A stretch of DNA of 64,000 nucleotides, from NCBI RefSeq assembly GCF_031127875.1, contig NZ_JARXIA010000021.1, positions 79,261 to 143,260 of the forward strand, written 5' to 3'. Shown piece after piece: positions 1 through 8,700 of this stretch (the first letter of the stretch is position 1; each line of letters begins with the position of its first letter). A program made the translations under genes and the position numbers. Source of the DNA: Pelagicoccus sp. SDUM812005. GTDB taxonomy: Bacteria > Verrucomicrobiota > Verrucomicrobiia > Opitutales > Opitutaceae. The notes beneath the pieces are model-generated. The model was not told where the DNA came from. It was given only the letters and a program-made list of their open reading frames with translations, and ran no database searches.

Positions 1-1713
1 ACTGCCGTAGATGGAACGGTTGAGGCCGAAGGACAAAACGTCATCGGAATTGAAGGAGCTAGGGCTGGCGCCGAAGCTTGTATTCGTCGTTCTGCTATCG
101 AAAAGCGAGCCGGAGAAGACGTGGCGGCCGAGGAAACCTAGCTTGTCGCCAATCTCCGTGAAATCGAGATCGTAGGCGGTGGAGAAACGGTAGGCTTCGC
201 GATCGTCTTCGCTTTCGTTCTTGCCGCCGCGACCCGAGATGTAAGGACGAAGGTAACCGGGGTTCTCCGTAACTCCGTCAAGCAGGACCGGATTAAGATC
301 GATCGATACCGCGCGGTCCGCTCCGTTGAAGCGAGAAACGTTAACGTTCTCCGTGTTGTCCTTGAACGCGGACAGCTCGAAGTGGAAGTTTTCCGTTACT
401 TTCTGAGTCCAGGTCACGTGATGGGTTTCGCTCTCGCGCTTCTGGCTGTTACCTGGCAAGGCCGCGAGGTTGATGTCGTAGATCGGAAAGATCCGCGGGT
501 CCGTGACGCTGGTGTTGATGAAGTTGTCGACTTGGTCGAAGGCGCTGCGGCTGCGAGCCAATACGCGACGCGACTCGTCCGCCACGAGGTTGATGTTCTT
601 GTAGTTCCCGTTTTCATCGAGGTCGCGGAAACCGACCGCTCCCTTGGTCGTGATGAAAGGAACCGTAGGATCATCGCTACCCGGCAGGAAGAACTGGATG
701 TTGGTGAAGGGGAACGGGCTGTTGATTTCCTCAACGCCGCCGTTCAAAGTCGCCGGTGACGCCGGATTGGTGCTGCCCGATGGGCCTCCCGGGAAATTCG
801 TTGCCGGGAATACGCCTTGGTTTTCGGGTTCGCGGATATCCCATGTGGGCCTTCCTTCGGCAATCCAGTGCGAGATGTTGTCGATCGGCAACGAGTAGTT
901 CGGACGGCGAGCGTCATTGTCCGTCATCTCGAAATTGTAGCGAAGGCTGGTGCCCTTAAACGGCTTGGCTAGCAAGGATACCGTCAAACGATCGTCCCGG
1001 TCAAAGGAGGTATCGTACTGGCTCTTCGTATTCTCGTCCAACTTCATCAAGCGGATCGCGAACTTCTCGCCAATCGCTCGGTTAAAGTCGAAGCTGGCTC
1101 GGCGCGTGCCGAAACTGTCCACCATCAAAGAAATTTCGTTGATGTCCTTTCCGACAGTAGCCTTCTTCGTAGTGTAATTGATGATACCTGCAGGACTGCC
1201 GAGACCGAACAGAATGGAGTTCGGCCCGCGCACCAAAGCGATGCGGTCGACGTTGTAGCGATCCAGGTTTCCGTTGCCCGTTTCGAAGAAGTCCCGCGTC
1301 AAGCTGGCCCGAGCTAGACCACGAACGCGATTGTTGCCGGGCTGGGTATTGACGCTGCTGTCCTCCAGCTCGCCGGACGGTCCTCTCTCGGAGGTGTCCG
1401 TATTCAGGGCCGTCTCTACGCCCGCAACGTAGGAAAACGCAGTCTCGATATCCGTGGCTCCCACATCGTCGAGAAACTCGGAGGTCAGCACGGATACGGA
1501 GGCTGCGACGTCCTTAAGCTGGGTATTCAGACGGGAACCGGCCAAGGTCGAATTGGCGCGGTAACCAACGTCATCCGACGATGAAACCTCAAAAGGAGAA
1601 AGCTCAAATATTTCCTCCTCGGAATCGCTCTCTTGGGCATAGGCGTATCCACCTGCCAAAGTTGCGGCTAAAACAAGCGACGAGCCTCGCCTGATTCGTG
1701 TAGGTATGTTCAT
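1..1713 (-). CDS. TonB-dependent outer-membrane receptor, 3' end outside window (TBDR-1)
   Basis: The reading frame opens with ATG at 1713 and stays open to the window edge, so 571 N-terminal residues are visible and the C-terminal barrel is cut off. A signal peptide (residues about 1-27, ending AYAQ) is followed by the acidic motif EEIFELSPFEV shared with the other two receptors here, then a plug domain with LNTQLKDVAASVSVLT, VRGLARASLTRDFF and RGPNSILFGLGSPAGIINY. Receptors of this class import bound ligands across the outer membrane using TonB/ExbBD energy; the ligand cannot be read from sequence, but the surroundings suggest an oligosaccharide. It resembles TBDR-2 more than TBDR-3 and has no STN domain, so it is probably a transporter rather than a signal transducer. 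It diverges from GH78-1. Confidence 0.93.
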   Translation of the reverse strand, partial: MNIPTRIRRGSSLVLAATLAGGYAYAQESDSEEEIFELSPFEVSSSDDVGYRANSTLAGSRLNTQLKDVAASVSVLTSEFLDDVGATDIETAFSYVAGVETALNTDTSERGPSGELEDSSVNTQPGNNRVRGLARASLTRDFFETGNGNLDRYNVDRIALVRGPNSILFGLGSPAGIINYTTKKATVGKDINEISLMVDSFGTRRASFDFNRAIGEKFAIRLMKLDENTKSQYDTSFDRDDRLTVSLLAKPFKGTSLRYNFEMTDNDARRPNYSLPIDNISHWIAEGRPTWDIREPENQGVFPATNFPGGPSGSTNPASPATLNGGVEEINSPFPFTNIQFFLPGSDDPTVPFITTKGAVGFRDLDENGNYKNINLVADESRRVLARSRSAFDQVDNFINTSVTDPRIFPIYDINLAALPGNSQKRESETHHVTWTQKVTENFHFELSAFKDNTENVNVSRFNGADRAVSIDLNPVLLDGVTENPGYLRPYISGRGGKNESEDDREAYRFSTAYDLDFTEIGDKLGFLGRHVFSGSLFDSRTTNTSFGASPSSFNSDDVLSFGLNRSIYGS

Positions 1714-2382
1714 AGATTTTGGGTTTGGTTTGATCGGGGCGTCCGAGCCTGAGAGCAGGTCAGGGTCTCGTACGAAAACTTGATGCGCGAAAGGCCGCAT
1801 CGACTTAAAACGCTGTCGCTAGAACTCCTCCGTCCCAGACAAAGAGCCACCATGACAACACGTCGACGCATGCTGTAACCATTGCGAGTTCGCTACGGAA
1901 CCCGGGAAGATTTTGAAGGGGTAGTGGGGGAAATCTAACTTCTCCACTATACCTCAATCCCCCCACCTCAAACAATGGACGCTGTCCTTAATCTTTGTAC
2001 TTTTGCATCCAAGGAAGACACCTGCAACCGCGCTTCCACCAAAAAGCGGTTAAGAATAGCCTCAGCTGTGTGAAGTTTGGCCAAGCGAGTCCGTCCAGCA
2101 AGCTGACCTGATACATACTCCCCGGACGACACCGATACCGTGATGCGCTTTTGCATATAACATCTCCCCTAAAGCAGCTCTCATCTAGCCCTCCACCTCC
2201 GCTAACAAGAAAGCTGCGCCTGCATCGGCTCCAACAGCCTTCCATACGTATCAATAAAATCGATCTTCTTACCAAGACGAGAACCCCCTATCCCAAACCT
2301 TACCGCATACCTCCCGCACCGCTTTTCGAAAACGGATTTCGCGTTCCCCTAATACATTCCGCACGCCCACACACCCTAACAC
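1714..2382. other. Divergent intergenic region between TBDR-1 and GH78-1
   Basis: This 669-base stretch separates two divergent genes and should hold both promoters. It contains an 8-base palindrome TCGTACGA at 1768-1775 and a CGATACGTATCG-like site at 2242-2253 (listed separately). A 62-codon minus-strand frame (2156 to 1968) starts with an ATG 7 bases after GGGGAG, a better ribosome site than most genes here have. Its product resembles nothing I recognise, and an overlapping frame competes with it, so I treat it only as a possible small gene. Confidence 0.5.
2242..2253. promoter_or_regulatory. Putative LacI-type operator upstream of GH78-1
   Basis: CCATACGTATCA matches 10 of 12 positions of the palindrome CGATACGTATCG found perfect at 51119-51130. 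It lies about 130 bases before the GH78-1 start. The assignment rests on similarity to the other intergenic copies; the binding protein is unknown but one of the LacI proteins is the natural candidate. Confidence 0.35.
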
Positions 2383-5211
2383 ATGACCCTTGCCCTCTAC
2401 GATCTTCGCTGCGAATTCCTCAGCCAACCCATCGGCATCCAAAGCTCTTCGCCACGCCTGAGTTGGAAACTCGAGTCCGACCAACGCGAGACCCAGCAAA
2501 CCGCCTATCGAATCGAAGTGGCCCGCTCGGCAGCTCATCTAGCCGCAAAGGAAGCCGACCTTTGGGACAGCGGAAAAGTCTCTAGCGATACCTCCCACCT
2601 CGTTCCCTACGACGGCGCATCTTTAACATCTCGGCACATCGCGTACTGGCGAGTCACCGTCTGGGACAACCATGGACAGCATGCCACCTCCGAAATATCG
2701 TCTTGGGAGATGGGGCTTCTGGACGCCTCCGACTGGAGCGCCTCTTGGATCAACGCCGCAAAACTCCCCCCTAGCCAGGATCCGATCGTTCTCGATTGGT
2801 GCGAAAAGGTGGTATACCGGCCGACTACCGACGGCGGCTACGAGCGGGAACGCAAGCTCGATGAAATTGCGATCGAGAAAAGGGTCGAGCGTATCCAAAC
2901 CGTGGAGTCAGCGCAGCCCGCCGCCTGGCTACGTCGCCGCTTCAGCATAAGCAAGCCCGTACACAAAGCCCGACTCTATGCTGCAAACCTCGGATACGCG
3001 GAGCTACACCTGAATGGATACAAACTCAACGACCGCGTGCTCGACCCCGCCCAGACCGACTACGAACTTCGAGCTCTCTATACCATAGACATCCTCGACG
3101 ACCGCCTCCACGAGGGCGAACACGAGCTGCGCATCCACCTTGCCGAAGGATGGTACGGACAAAGCCACGGTTTCTTCGATACACATTTCCGCTACGGCAA
3201 ACCACTCGCCCTCGCCCAGTTGGAAATCGAATACTGCGACGGAACGCGCGAAACCATCGTCACCGACTCCCACTGGCAAGCAGCCTCCAGCCAAGTCCTC
3301 AAGGCCAATCTCTACACCGGCGAAGTCTACGACGCCCGAATCACCGAGAGCGACTTGCAGTGGGGTCCCGTCGCGGGCCCGGACTCGGAGCAACCTCTCC
3401 CCCAACGCCTAGAGGCGCAGCTCCTACCGCCCACTCGAAAAGTCGACCGACTCGCGCCTAAATCCATTATTGAAACCACCCCCGGCACCTACGTCGTTGA
3501 CATGGGGATCAATTTTGCCGGTTGGGTTTCCCTCGCCCTAGAAGCCCCGCGAGGCGCCGTTGTCGACCTCACCTATTCAGAGATTCTCACTCCCGAAAAC
3601 AAGCTAGACTGGGACACCATGGGACGCCGCGCCGTCGGAGCCTACCAGTGGGATCGCTACATCACCAACGGCCAAGGCCGCGAAACCTACGAGCCTCGCT
3701 TCACGTATCACGGCTTTCAATACATCGAGATCGTAGGCCTTCCCCAAAAGCCTGAACTCGATGACATCGTCGGCTACCAGGTCCGCACCGACTTTAAGCG
3801 AACCGGCTCCTTCGAATGCTCGGACTCCTTCCTCAACAAACTCCACGAGACCATCCTCTGGACCTACGAGGCGAATTTCGTCGGACTGCCCGCCGATTGC
3901 CCGCACCGCGAAAAATGCGGTTGGCTCGATGCCTACAACACCGCCGAAATGGTCTACCACAACTGGGACATCGGCCCCAGCATCGGCAAGTACATCGAAG
4001 ACATCCGCAGTTCCTCCGAGCTTCTGGGCGGCTTGCCGGGCAACATCGCGCCCGGCCGCCGCAACGGCATGTTCGAAGCCTTCGACTGGGGCATCTGCAC
4101 CATACTCCTACCGTGGTGGAAATACCACTACACCGGCGATCTCCGCATCGTGGAAGAGCATTGGGACCACATGCTGCGCTACCTGGACTTCGCTCACGAA
4201 AAATACCCAAGCGGCATCCCCACCGGATCCCTCGGCGACTGGTGCGACCAACCAGCCACCCTCGAGCTCTCCTTCACCCGCGTCGACGGCAGTCCCTTCA
4301 ACTCCCACCCAGCGACTACCGCCGCCATGCACTACTACTTCGCAGTCAAGTCCATGGCCATGCTCGCGCGGAAACTGGACAAATCCCCTCGCCTCGTCGA
4401 CACCTTCGAAAAGCGAGCCGAACGTATTCGCCAAACGATCAACGCCACCTACTTCCACGCCCGGGCCATGACCTTCGGCAGCCAGGCAGAAAACGCCCTC
4501 GCCCTCATCTATGGCGTTGTCGATCCAGAGAATCGCCAGGCTGTGGCGGACCGCCTCGCCGAAGAAATCGTGCACGGCAACGACGGACACTTCAACGTCG
4601 GCGCCCATGGAGCCGGATTCCTCTACCACGCCCTCAGCAACTACGGGCACGCCGACGTCGCTTGGAGAATGTTCGAAAAGGAAACGTACCCAAGCTACCG
4701 ATACATGTTCTCCCAGGGAGCAACCACCATCTGGGAAAACATGAGCCGCTGGGATCCCATCAAAATAACGACATCAAAGTCCCTCAGCCACCCCTTCCAG
4801 TCCAGCTTCCACCATTGGTTCTACAACGCGATCGGCGGCGTACAGACCGATCCTAGCGAAGTGGGCTTCAAAAAGCTCATCTTCATGCCGCAGGCTGTCG
4901 GCCTGCTCGACTCTGCCTCGGCCAGTATCGAAACGCCCTACGGCAAGGCTCGGAGTTCGTGGCGAATCGCGGAACAAGCCTTCAGTTGGAAAATCGAAGT
5001 CCCAGCCAATACGAGCGCTACCCTTGTCATTCCCAATGCGATCGTAGAAGTCACACTTGATCAGCAACCGATTGAGCGAGCGGAAAGAAAAGTCCTAGGT
5101 ACCCACTACCCTCAGACGCTGGAATTGGGATCCGGCAACTACCAAATCGAAGGTCGTATCCATGCAGCGCCGACAGTTCAAAGCGTCACGCATCGATTGA
5201 ATCTAAGCTAA
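2383..5211 (+). CDS. Alpha-L-rhamnosidase, family GH78, cytoplasmic (GH78-1)
   Basis: This 942-residue protein should hydrolyse terminal alpha-L-rhamnosyl residues by inversion. It has the GH78 order: N-terminal fibronectin-like domain (about 5-115), a roughly 45-residue charged insertion (about 135-180), a beta domain carrying the NGY and GWYGQ motifs, the (alpha/alpha)6 catalytic domain and a C-terminal beta domain. The catalytic stretch is DCPHREKCGW with D505 and general acid E510; the general base is E785 in TTIWEN, with H803 following. The usual GD after the Trp is replaced: it reads WLDAY, so the conserved Asp is shifted by one residue. No signal peptide is present and a TAA lies two codons before the ATG, so this start is firm and the enzyme should be cytoplasmic, acting on imported oligosaccharides. 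Confidence 0.93.
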   Translation: MTLALYDLRCEFLSQPIGIQSSSPRLSWKLESDQRETQQTAYRIEVARSAAHLAAKEADLWDSGKVSSDTSHLVPYDGASLTSRHIAYWRVTVWDNHGQHATSEISSWEMGLLDASDWSASWINAAKLPPSQDPIVLDWCEKVVYRPTTDGGYERERKLDEIAIEKRVERIQTVESAQPAAWLRRRFSISKPVHKARLYAANLGYAELHLNGYKLNDRVLDPAQTDYELRALYTIDILDDRLHEGEHELRIHLAEGWYGQSHGFFDTHFRYGKPLALAQLEIEYCDGTRETIVTDSHWQAASSQVLKANLYTGEVYDARITESDLQWGPVAGPDSEQPLPQRLEAQLLPPTRKVDRLAPKSIIETTPGTYVVDMGINFAGWVSLALEAPRGAVVDLTYSEILTPENKLDWDTMGRRAVGAYQWDRYITNGQGRETYEPRFTYHGFQYIEIVGLPQKPELDDIVGYQVRTDFKRTGSFECSDSFLNKLHETILWTYEANFVGLPADCPHREKCGWLDAYNTAEMVYHNWDIGPSIGKYIEDIRSSSELLGGLPGNIAPGRRNGMFEAFDWGICTILLPWWKYHYTGDLRIVEEHWDHMLRYLDFAHEKYPSGIPTGSLGDWCDQPATLELSFTRVDGSPFNSHPATTAAMHYYFAVKSMAMLARKLDKSPRLVDTFEKRAERIRQTINATYFHARAMTFGSQAENALALIYGVVDPENRQAVADRLAEEIVHGNDGHFNVGAHGAGFLYHALSNYGHADVAWRMFEKETYPSYRYMFSQGATTIWENMSRWDPIKITTSKSLSHPFQSSFHHWFYNAIGGVQTDPSEVGFKKLIFMPQAVGLLDSASASIETPYGKARSSWRIAEQAFSWKIEVPANTSATLVIPNAIVEVTLDQQPIERAERKVLGTHYPQTLELGSGNYQIEGRIHAAPTVQSVTHRLNLS

Positions 5212-5284
5212 AACGTTATCTTCCCAGACAAACGAAGTTACTCTTAATCTCCCCTCATCCCCAAAGCCCCCAATAAAAATAGAT

Positions 5285-5448
5285 GTTCATCACCAAAAGC
5301 GGCGGGATTGCCGTTTACCTGTAAGGCCGTCACCGTGGGAGACGAAGCTCAAAGAGCAAAGGCTGCTTCCGACCTGCCGCAGATCCCAGCTCTAATATCC
5401 TGCATAGCGGCGTGGAGCGAGCGCCAGCCCTACACTCGAGAGCGTCTC
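5285..5448 (+). repeat. Diverged intergenic repeat, copy A
   Basis: The copy begins GTTCATCACCAAAAG and later contains GGCTGC, TGCCGCA, TCCC and GCGGCGTGGAGCGAGCG in that order. The same ordered blocks occur in copy B at 5479-5595. The spacing from the first block to GGCTGC is 76 bases here and 59 in copy B, so these are old or modular copies. GCGGCGTGG-type blocks suggest a dispersed palindromic element, but I cannot confirm copies elsewhere in the genome. Confidence 0.45.
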
Positions 5449-5478
5449 CCCGCAAAGTGGTGGCTCCCCCCAAAAAAG

Positions 5479-5595
5479 GTTCATCACCAAAAGAAGTGGA
5501 AACTGCTGCTCGGGAAAAACATCAAGCTCACTAGTAGGGCTGCCGCTTGCGGCATGCCGCAAGTCCCTTCTGCCTGGCGGCGTGGCGACAAATAG
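5479..5595 (+). repeat. Diverged intergenic repeat, copy B
   Basis: This is the second copy of the element: GTTCATCACCAAAAG, then GGCTGCCGC, TGCCGCAAGTCCC and GGCGGCGTGGCGA. The internal CTTGCGGCATGCCGCAAG is an inverted repeat that could fold into a stem. It is not followed by an open frame. Confidence 0.45.
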
Positions 5596-5688
5596 TCTTC
5601 GTACGAGGATACGACCGTCATGCCATCAGCCCTACGCCTCGACAGCCTCGCACCCGCTGAGAGCTTTTCCCGCATAGGCTGATGAACC

Positions 5689-5724
5689 AAAAAAAAAAGG
5701 CGGCGAACTCGAAAGTCCGCCGCC
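5689..5724 (-). terminator. Intrinsic terminator of the multi-repeat hydrolase gene
   Basis: Read on the minus strand, GGCGGCGGACT pairs with AGTTCGCCGCC around a short TTCG-containing loop and is followed by ten T. The only imperfection is a G-T pair that is a G-U wobble in minus-strand RNA but an A-C mismatch in plus-strand RNA, which fixes the orientation. It starts 23 bases after the stop codon at 5748. Confidence 0.9.
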
Positions 5725-5747
5725 TCGACAATATTTTTCAGCCGCCT

Positions 5748-8700
5748 TTAGGGATTAGTAAAGTCGCCTTCTAGCAGGAGCATGATTATCTCCGAATCGG
5801 ATCCACGTCCGTCGGTGCCTGGATTGATGCGAACGCGCGCTTGCTTGAGCCCGTTTGTCCTTTCGACCAGACTCACTTCACCAGTGATGTCTTTGATGGA
5901 GGCCACCCCCTTGGAGTTGGCAACGTCGCGATACATCAATTGGGCCATCTTGACGTTCGTCGCGTTGAATCCAGCAGTGTTTATGCGCACGTCCTGATCT
6001 CCGGCTCCCACTCCCAGCAGGAAGACTACGAGCTCGTTGCCATTGCGAGAGGCTGCGGCGAGGACGCGCTGTTCGGTGACTTGCACCGCATCACCCACCA
6101 GGAAGGTGGACATCCAGTTGAAGGCAGTCCCGCTTGGGAAGATGTCGCCGAAACCGGTATTCGCGTTGTTGCTCGAGTCCACGAAATCCTCCACGAGGCC
6201 TAGGCCGGTGATCGCCGTCTGGTGGACAGGCCAGATGGCGCCGATCTCGATCCCCGCCCGCTGCATCAGCCAGGTGTGCTTGATCTGCAAGTTGGCCCCT
6301 TGCATGTAGATCTTGCCGCTTGTGTAGGCCTTGGAGGAATTCCACTCGGAAACGTAGAGCTTGTCCTTCCCGGAGTCCGTTTTCAGCTGCTCCATGCGCT
6401 GGAGGATCGTGTCGAAGCCATGCTTCTCATCTTCGTCGCCCGCATAGATGTGGACGTTGAGCCCGTCGACGTACTGCCAGTTGTCATCCGCTTCGAACTG
6501 CTGGCGGAGGCTAGCCATTCGCTGCGGCTCTTCCCACTCGGCTACGATGTAGGTCTGGGCCGTCGGATCGACAGTCTTGACCGCCCGTGCGATCGCTCCC
6601 GCAATGGTGGCGTAGCTGGCCTGGTTCTGGGCGTCGTCGCCAAAGAAGTTGTACCACTCATTGCCAATTTCCCAGATCTTCACGTCGTCCTTGTAGGTCT
6701 CCACGACTTTCGTAGCCACGTCGATCAATAGAAGGTAGGCTTGCTGGGCGGTGACCGTCATGGTGTCGTTGACGCGCGATGTGCCGCTTCTCACCGCTTC
6801 AATATACTCGCGAGTACGGAGGACGAAGGTGGGCTCGACGCCGCGGGCCTTGGAAGTCGCAAGGACCTGCTCCGGCGTAGCTCCCGGTACCGCGGGCTTG
6901 TTGCTCCATCGCGGCGTGCGGTTGGCCGGAGTCTCGCCCGCGGCTTCCCACAGGTAATACTCTGACTCGAAGCCGCCCGGATAGCGGATGAGGTTATAGC
7001 CGACATCGTCGAGCTTCTCCTCGAAGATCGTATGGTTTTCCCCGGTCGTGCGGCGCCAGTCGTTGTTGACTCCGTAGATGAGCGGATTGATCGGTACGCG
7101 ATTGTTGGCGAAGACGGTCACGACCGACACCAGCGAAGAACGCCCCTCCAGGGCCTGGAAGGTGTAGTCGCGTTCGGTCCACTCTCCAGTCGGGCGGTTG
7201 AGCGTACGCAAGCGAACATAGATGGTGCTGCCATCGAGCGGAATTTCGTCCACCAGCGCCGTGTTCAAGGTGCGGTAGATCGACTGACGGTCGATGTTGT
7301 CCGAGCCGACGCCATCCGTGCCCACCCAGAGCTGGTAGCCGTTCTGTACATCCGGACTCAAGGCCTCCCATTCGAAACGCTGCGTCGTGCCGCTCAAGGT
7401 AGCGCCTTCCGTGGGGCTGATCAGATTCGCCCGAGGCTTGCCCGAAGTGAACGTGTAGGATGGCACTGGGGTGACGAACGATTGCGTATCGTCGTCGTAG
7501 CTGTTCAACGTCACCGTGATCGGCTCGCCCGTCGCGGGAATGCCTCCTTCGTAAGTGTAGGAGTTTTGCTCCAGACGGGGGCTGCGATGGATATCCTGCG
7601 AACGGAACCCACCGGTACCAATTTGCAGGATGTAAGCCTCAACCCCGACTGGCTGATCCCAGGTGAAAGTGACAGGACCAGGCCCGAGCTCCGATCCCTC
7701 TTCGGGACTGAGCAAAACCGCCGGGACGGGTTGGGTCGATTCCGAGGCCGGCGCGATGAAATCGTACTGGCGGGCAGGAAGGACAAACATCTGCGTCTCG
7801 TCGTCATAGCTGTTCAGCGTCACCGTTATCGGCTCGCCGTTCGCCGGAATCACTCCTTCGGCGAGCGTATAGGTCGTTTGCTCGAGACGCTCGCTGCGAT
7901 GGATGTCTTGCCGAGCGGCTCCGATCGCCGCGGTTCCGACCTGCAAGACGAAGGCATCGACGCCTGCCGGCTGATTCCAGGTGAAGGTAATCGGACCGGC
8001 GGGGAGCTGCGATCCTTCCTCTGGGCTGAGAAGCGACGCGGAGGTCAAAGCGATGGGTGGAACGGGTGGCTCGGGCGCCGTGAAGTCGTACGAGCGAACA
8101 GGTTCGACCAGAGAAATCGTTTCATCGTCGTAGCTCTCTAAGGTCACGTTGATCGGCTCGCCAGTGGGCAAGAGACCGGGCTCGTAGGTGTAGCTGGTCT
8201 CCTGCAATCTCGGACTGGTGTGGATATCCGCCGAACCGGGACCGTTGCGGCCGATTTTCAGCACGAAACCATCGACCCCGGCAGGCCCGTTCCAAGTGAA
8301 CGTGATCGGTCCTTCATCGAACTGCGAACCCGGCGTCGGGCTGAGCAGCTCCGCGGAAGTCAGCACGGCCGCTTGATATTCGTAAACCTGAATCGGTTCG
8401 ATGAACTCGCCAAGCCCGTCGCTGTAGCTCATCAGCGTGGCCGTGACCATTTGGCCATTCGGCGGAACGCCTTCCTCGAAGGTATAAGTCGTTCCAGAGA
8501 GCGGTCCGCTGTTCAGGATATCATCGGATTCGGCTCCAGCGGTACCGATGAGCAAAACGAACGCATCGTTCGCAGGCGGTTGATTCCATTCGAAAGTCAC
8601 TGGCCCAATCGGCAAGGTCGAGCCATCCGATGGGCTGATCATCTGGGCGGGCACCACTTCGAAATCGACGCCGGATCGGTTGAAGACTTGGATTTCAGAA

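Larger units (their letters stand above)
5212..5747. other. Convergent intergenic region
   Basis: This 536-base region lies between the convergent GH78-1 and multi-repeat hydrolase genes. I see no gene in it. It holds two diverged copies of a repeat (5285-5448 and 5479-5595) and a clear terminator for the minus-strand gene (5689-5724). Confidence 0.6.

Noticed and set aside
1975..1988. LacI-1-type operator before TBDR-1
   Set aside because: TGGAC-GCT-GTCC has a 3-base centre and lacks the final A, so it does not fit the TGGAC-nn-GTCCA pattern of the two good sites.
5285..5595. CRISPR array
   Set aside because: Only two diverged units with unequal spacing are present, with no regular short repeats or cas genes anywhere in the window.
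7032..8141. Open frame of 369 codons antisense to the multi-repeat hydrolase
   Set aside because: It reads through the tandem repeats on the opposite strand, so its apparent internal repeats are reflections of the real gene.
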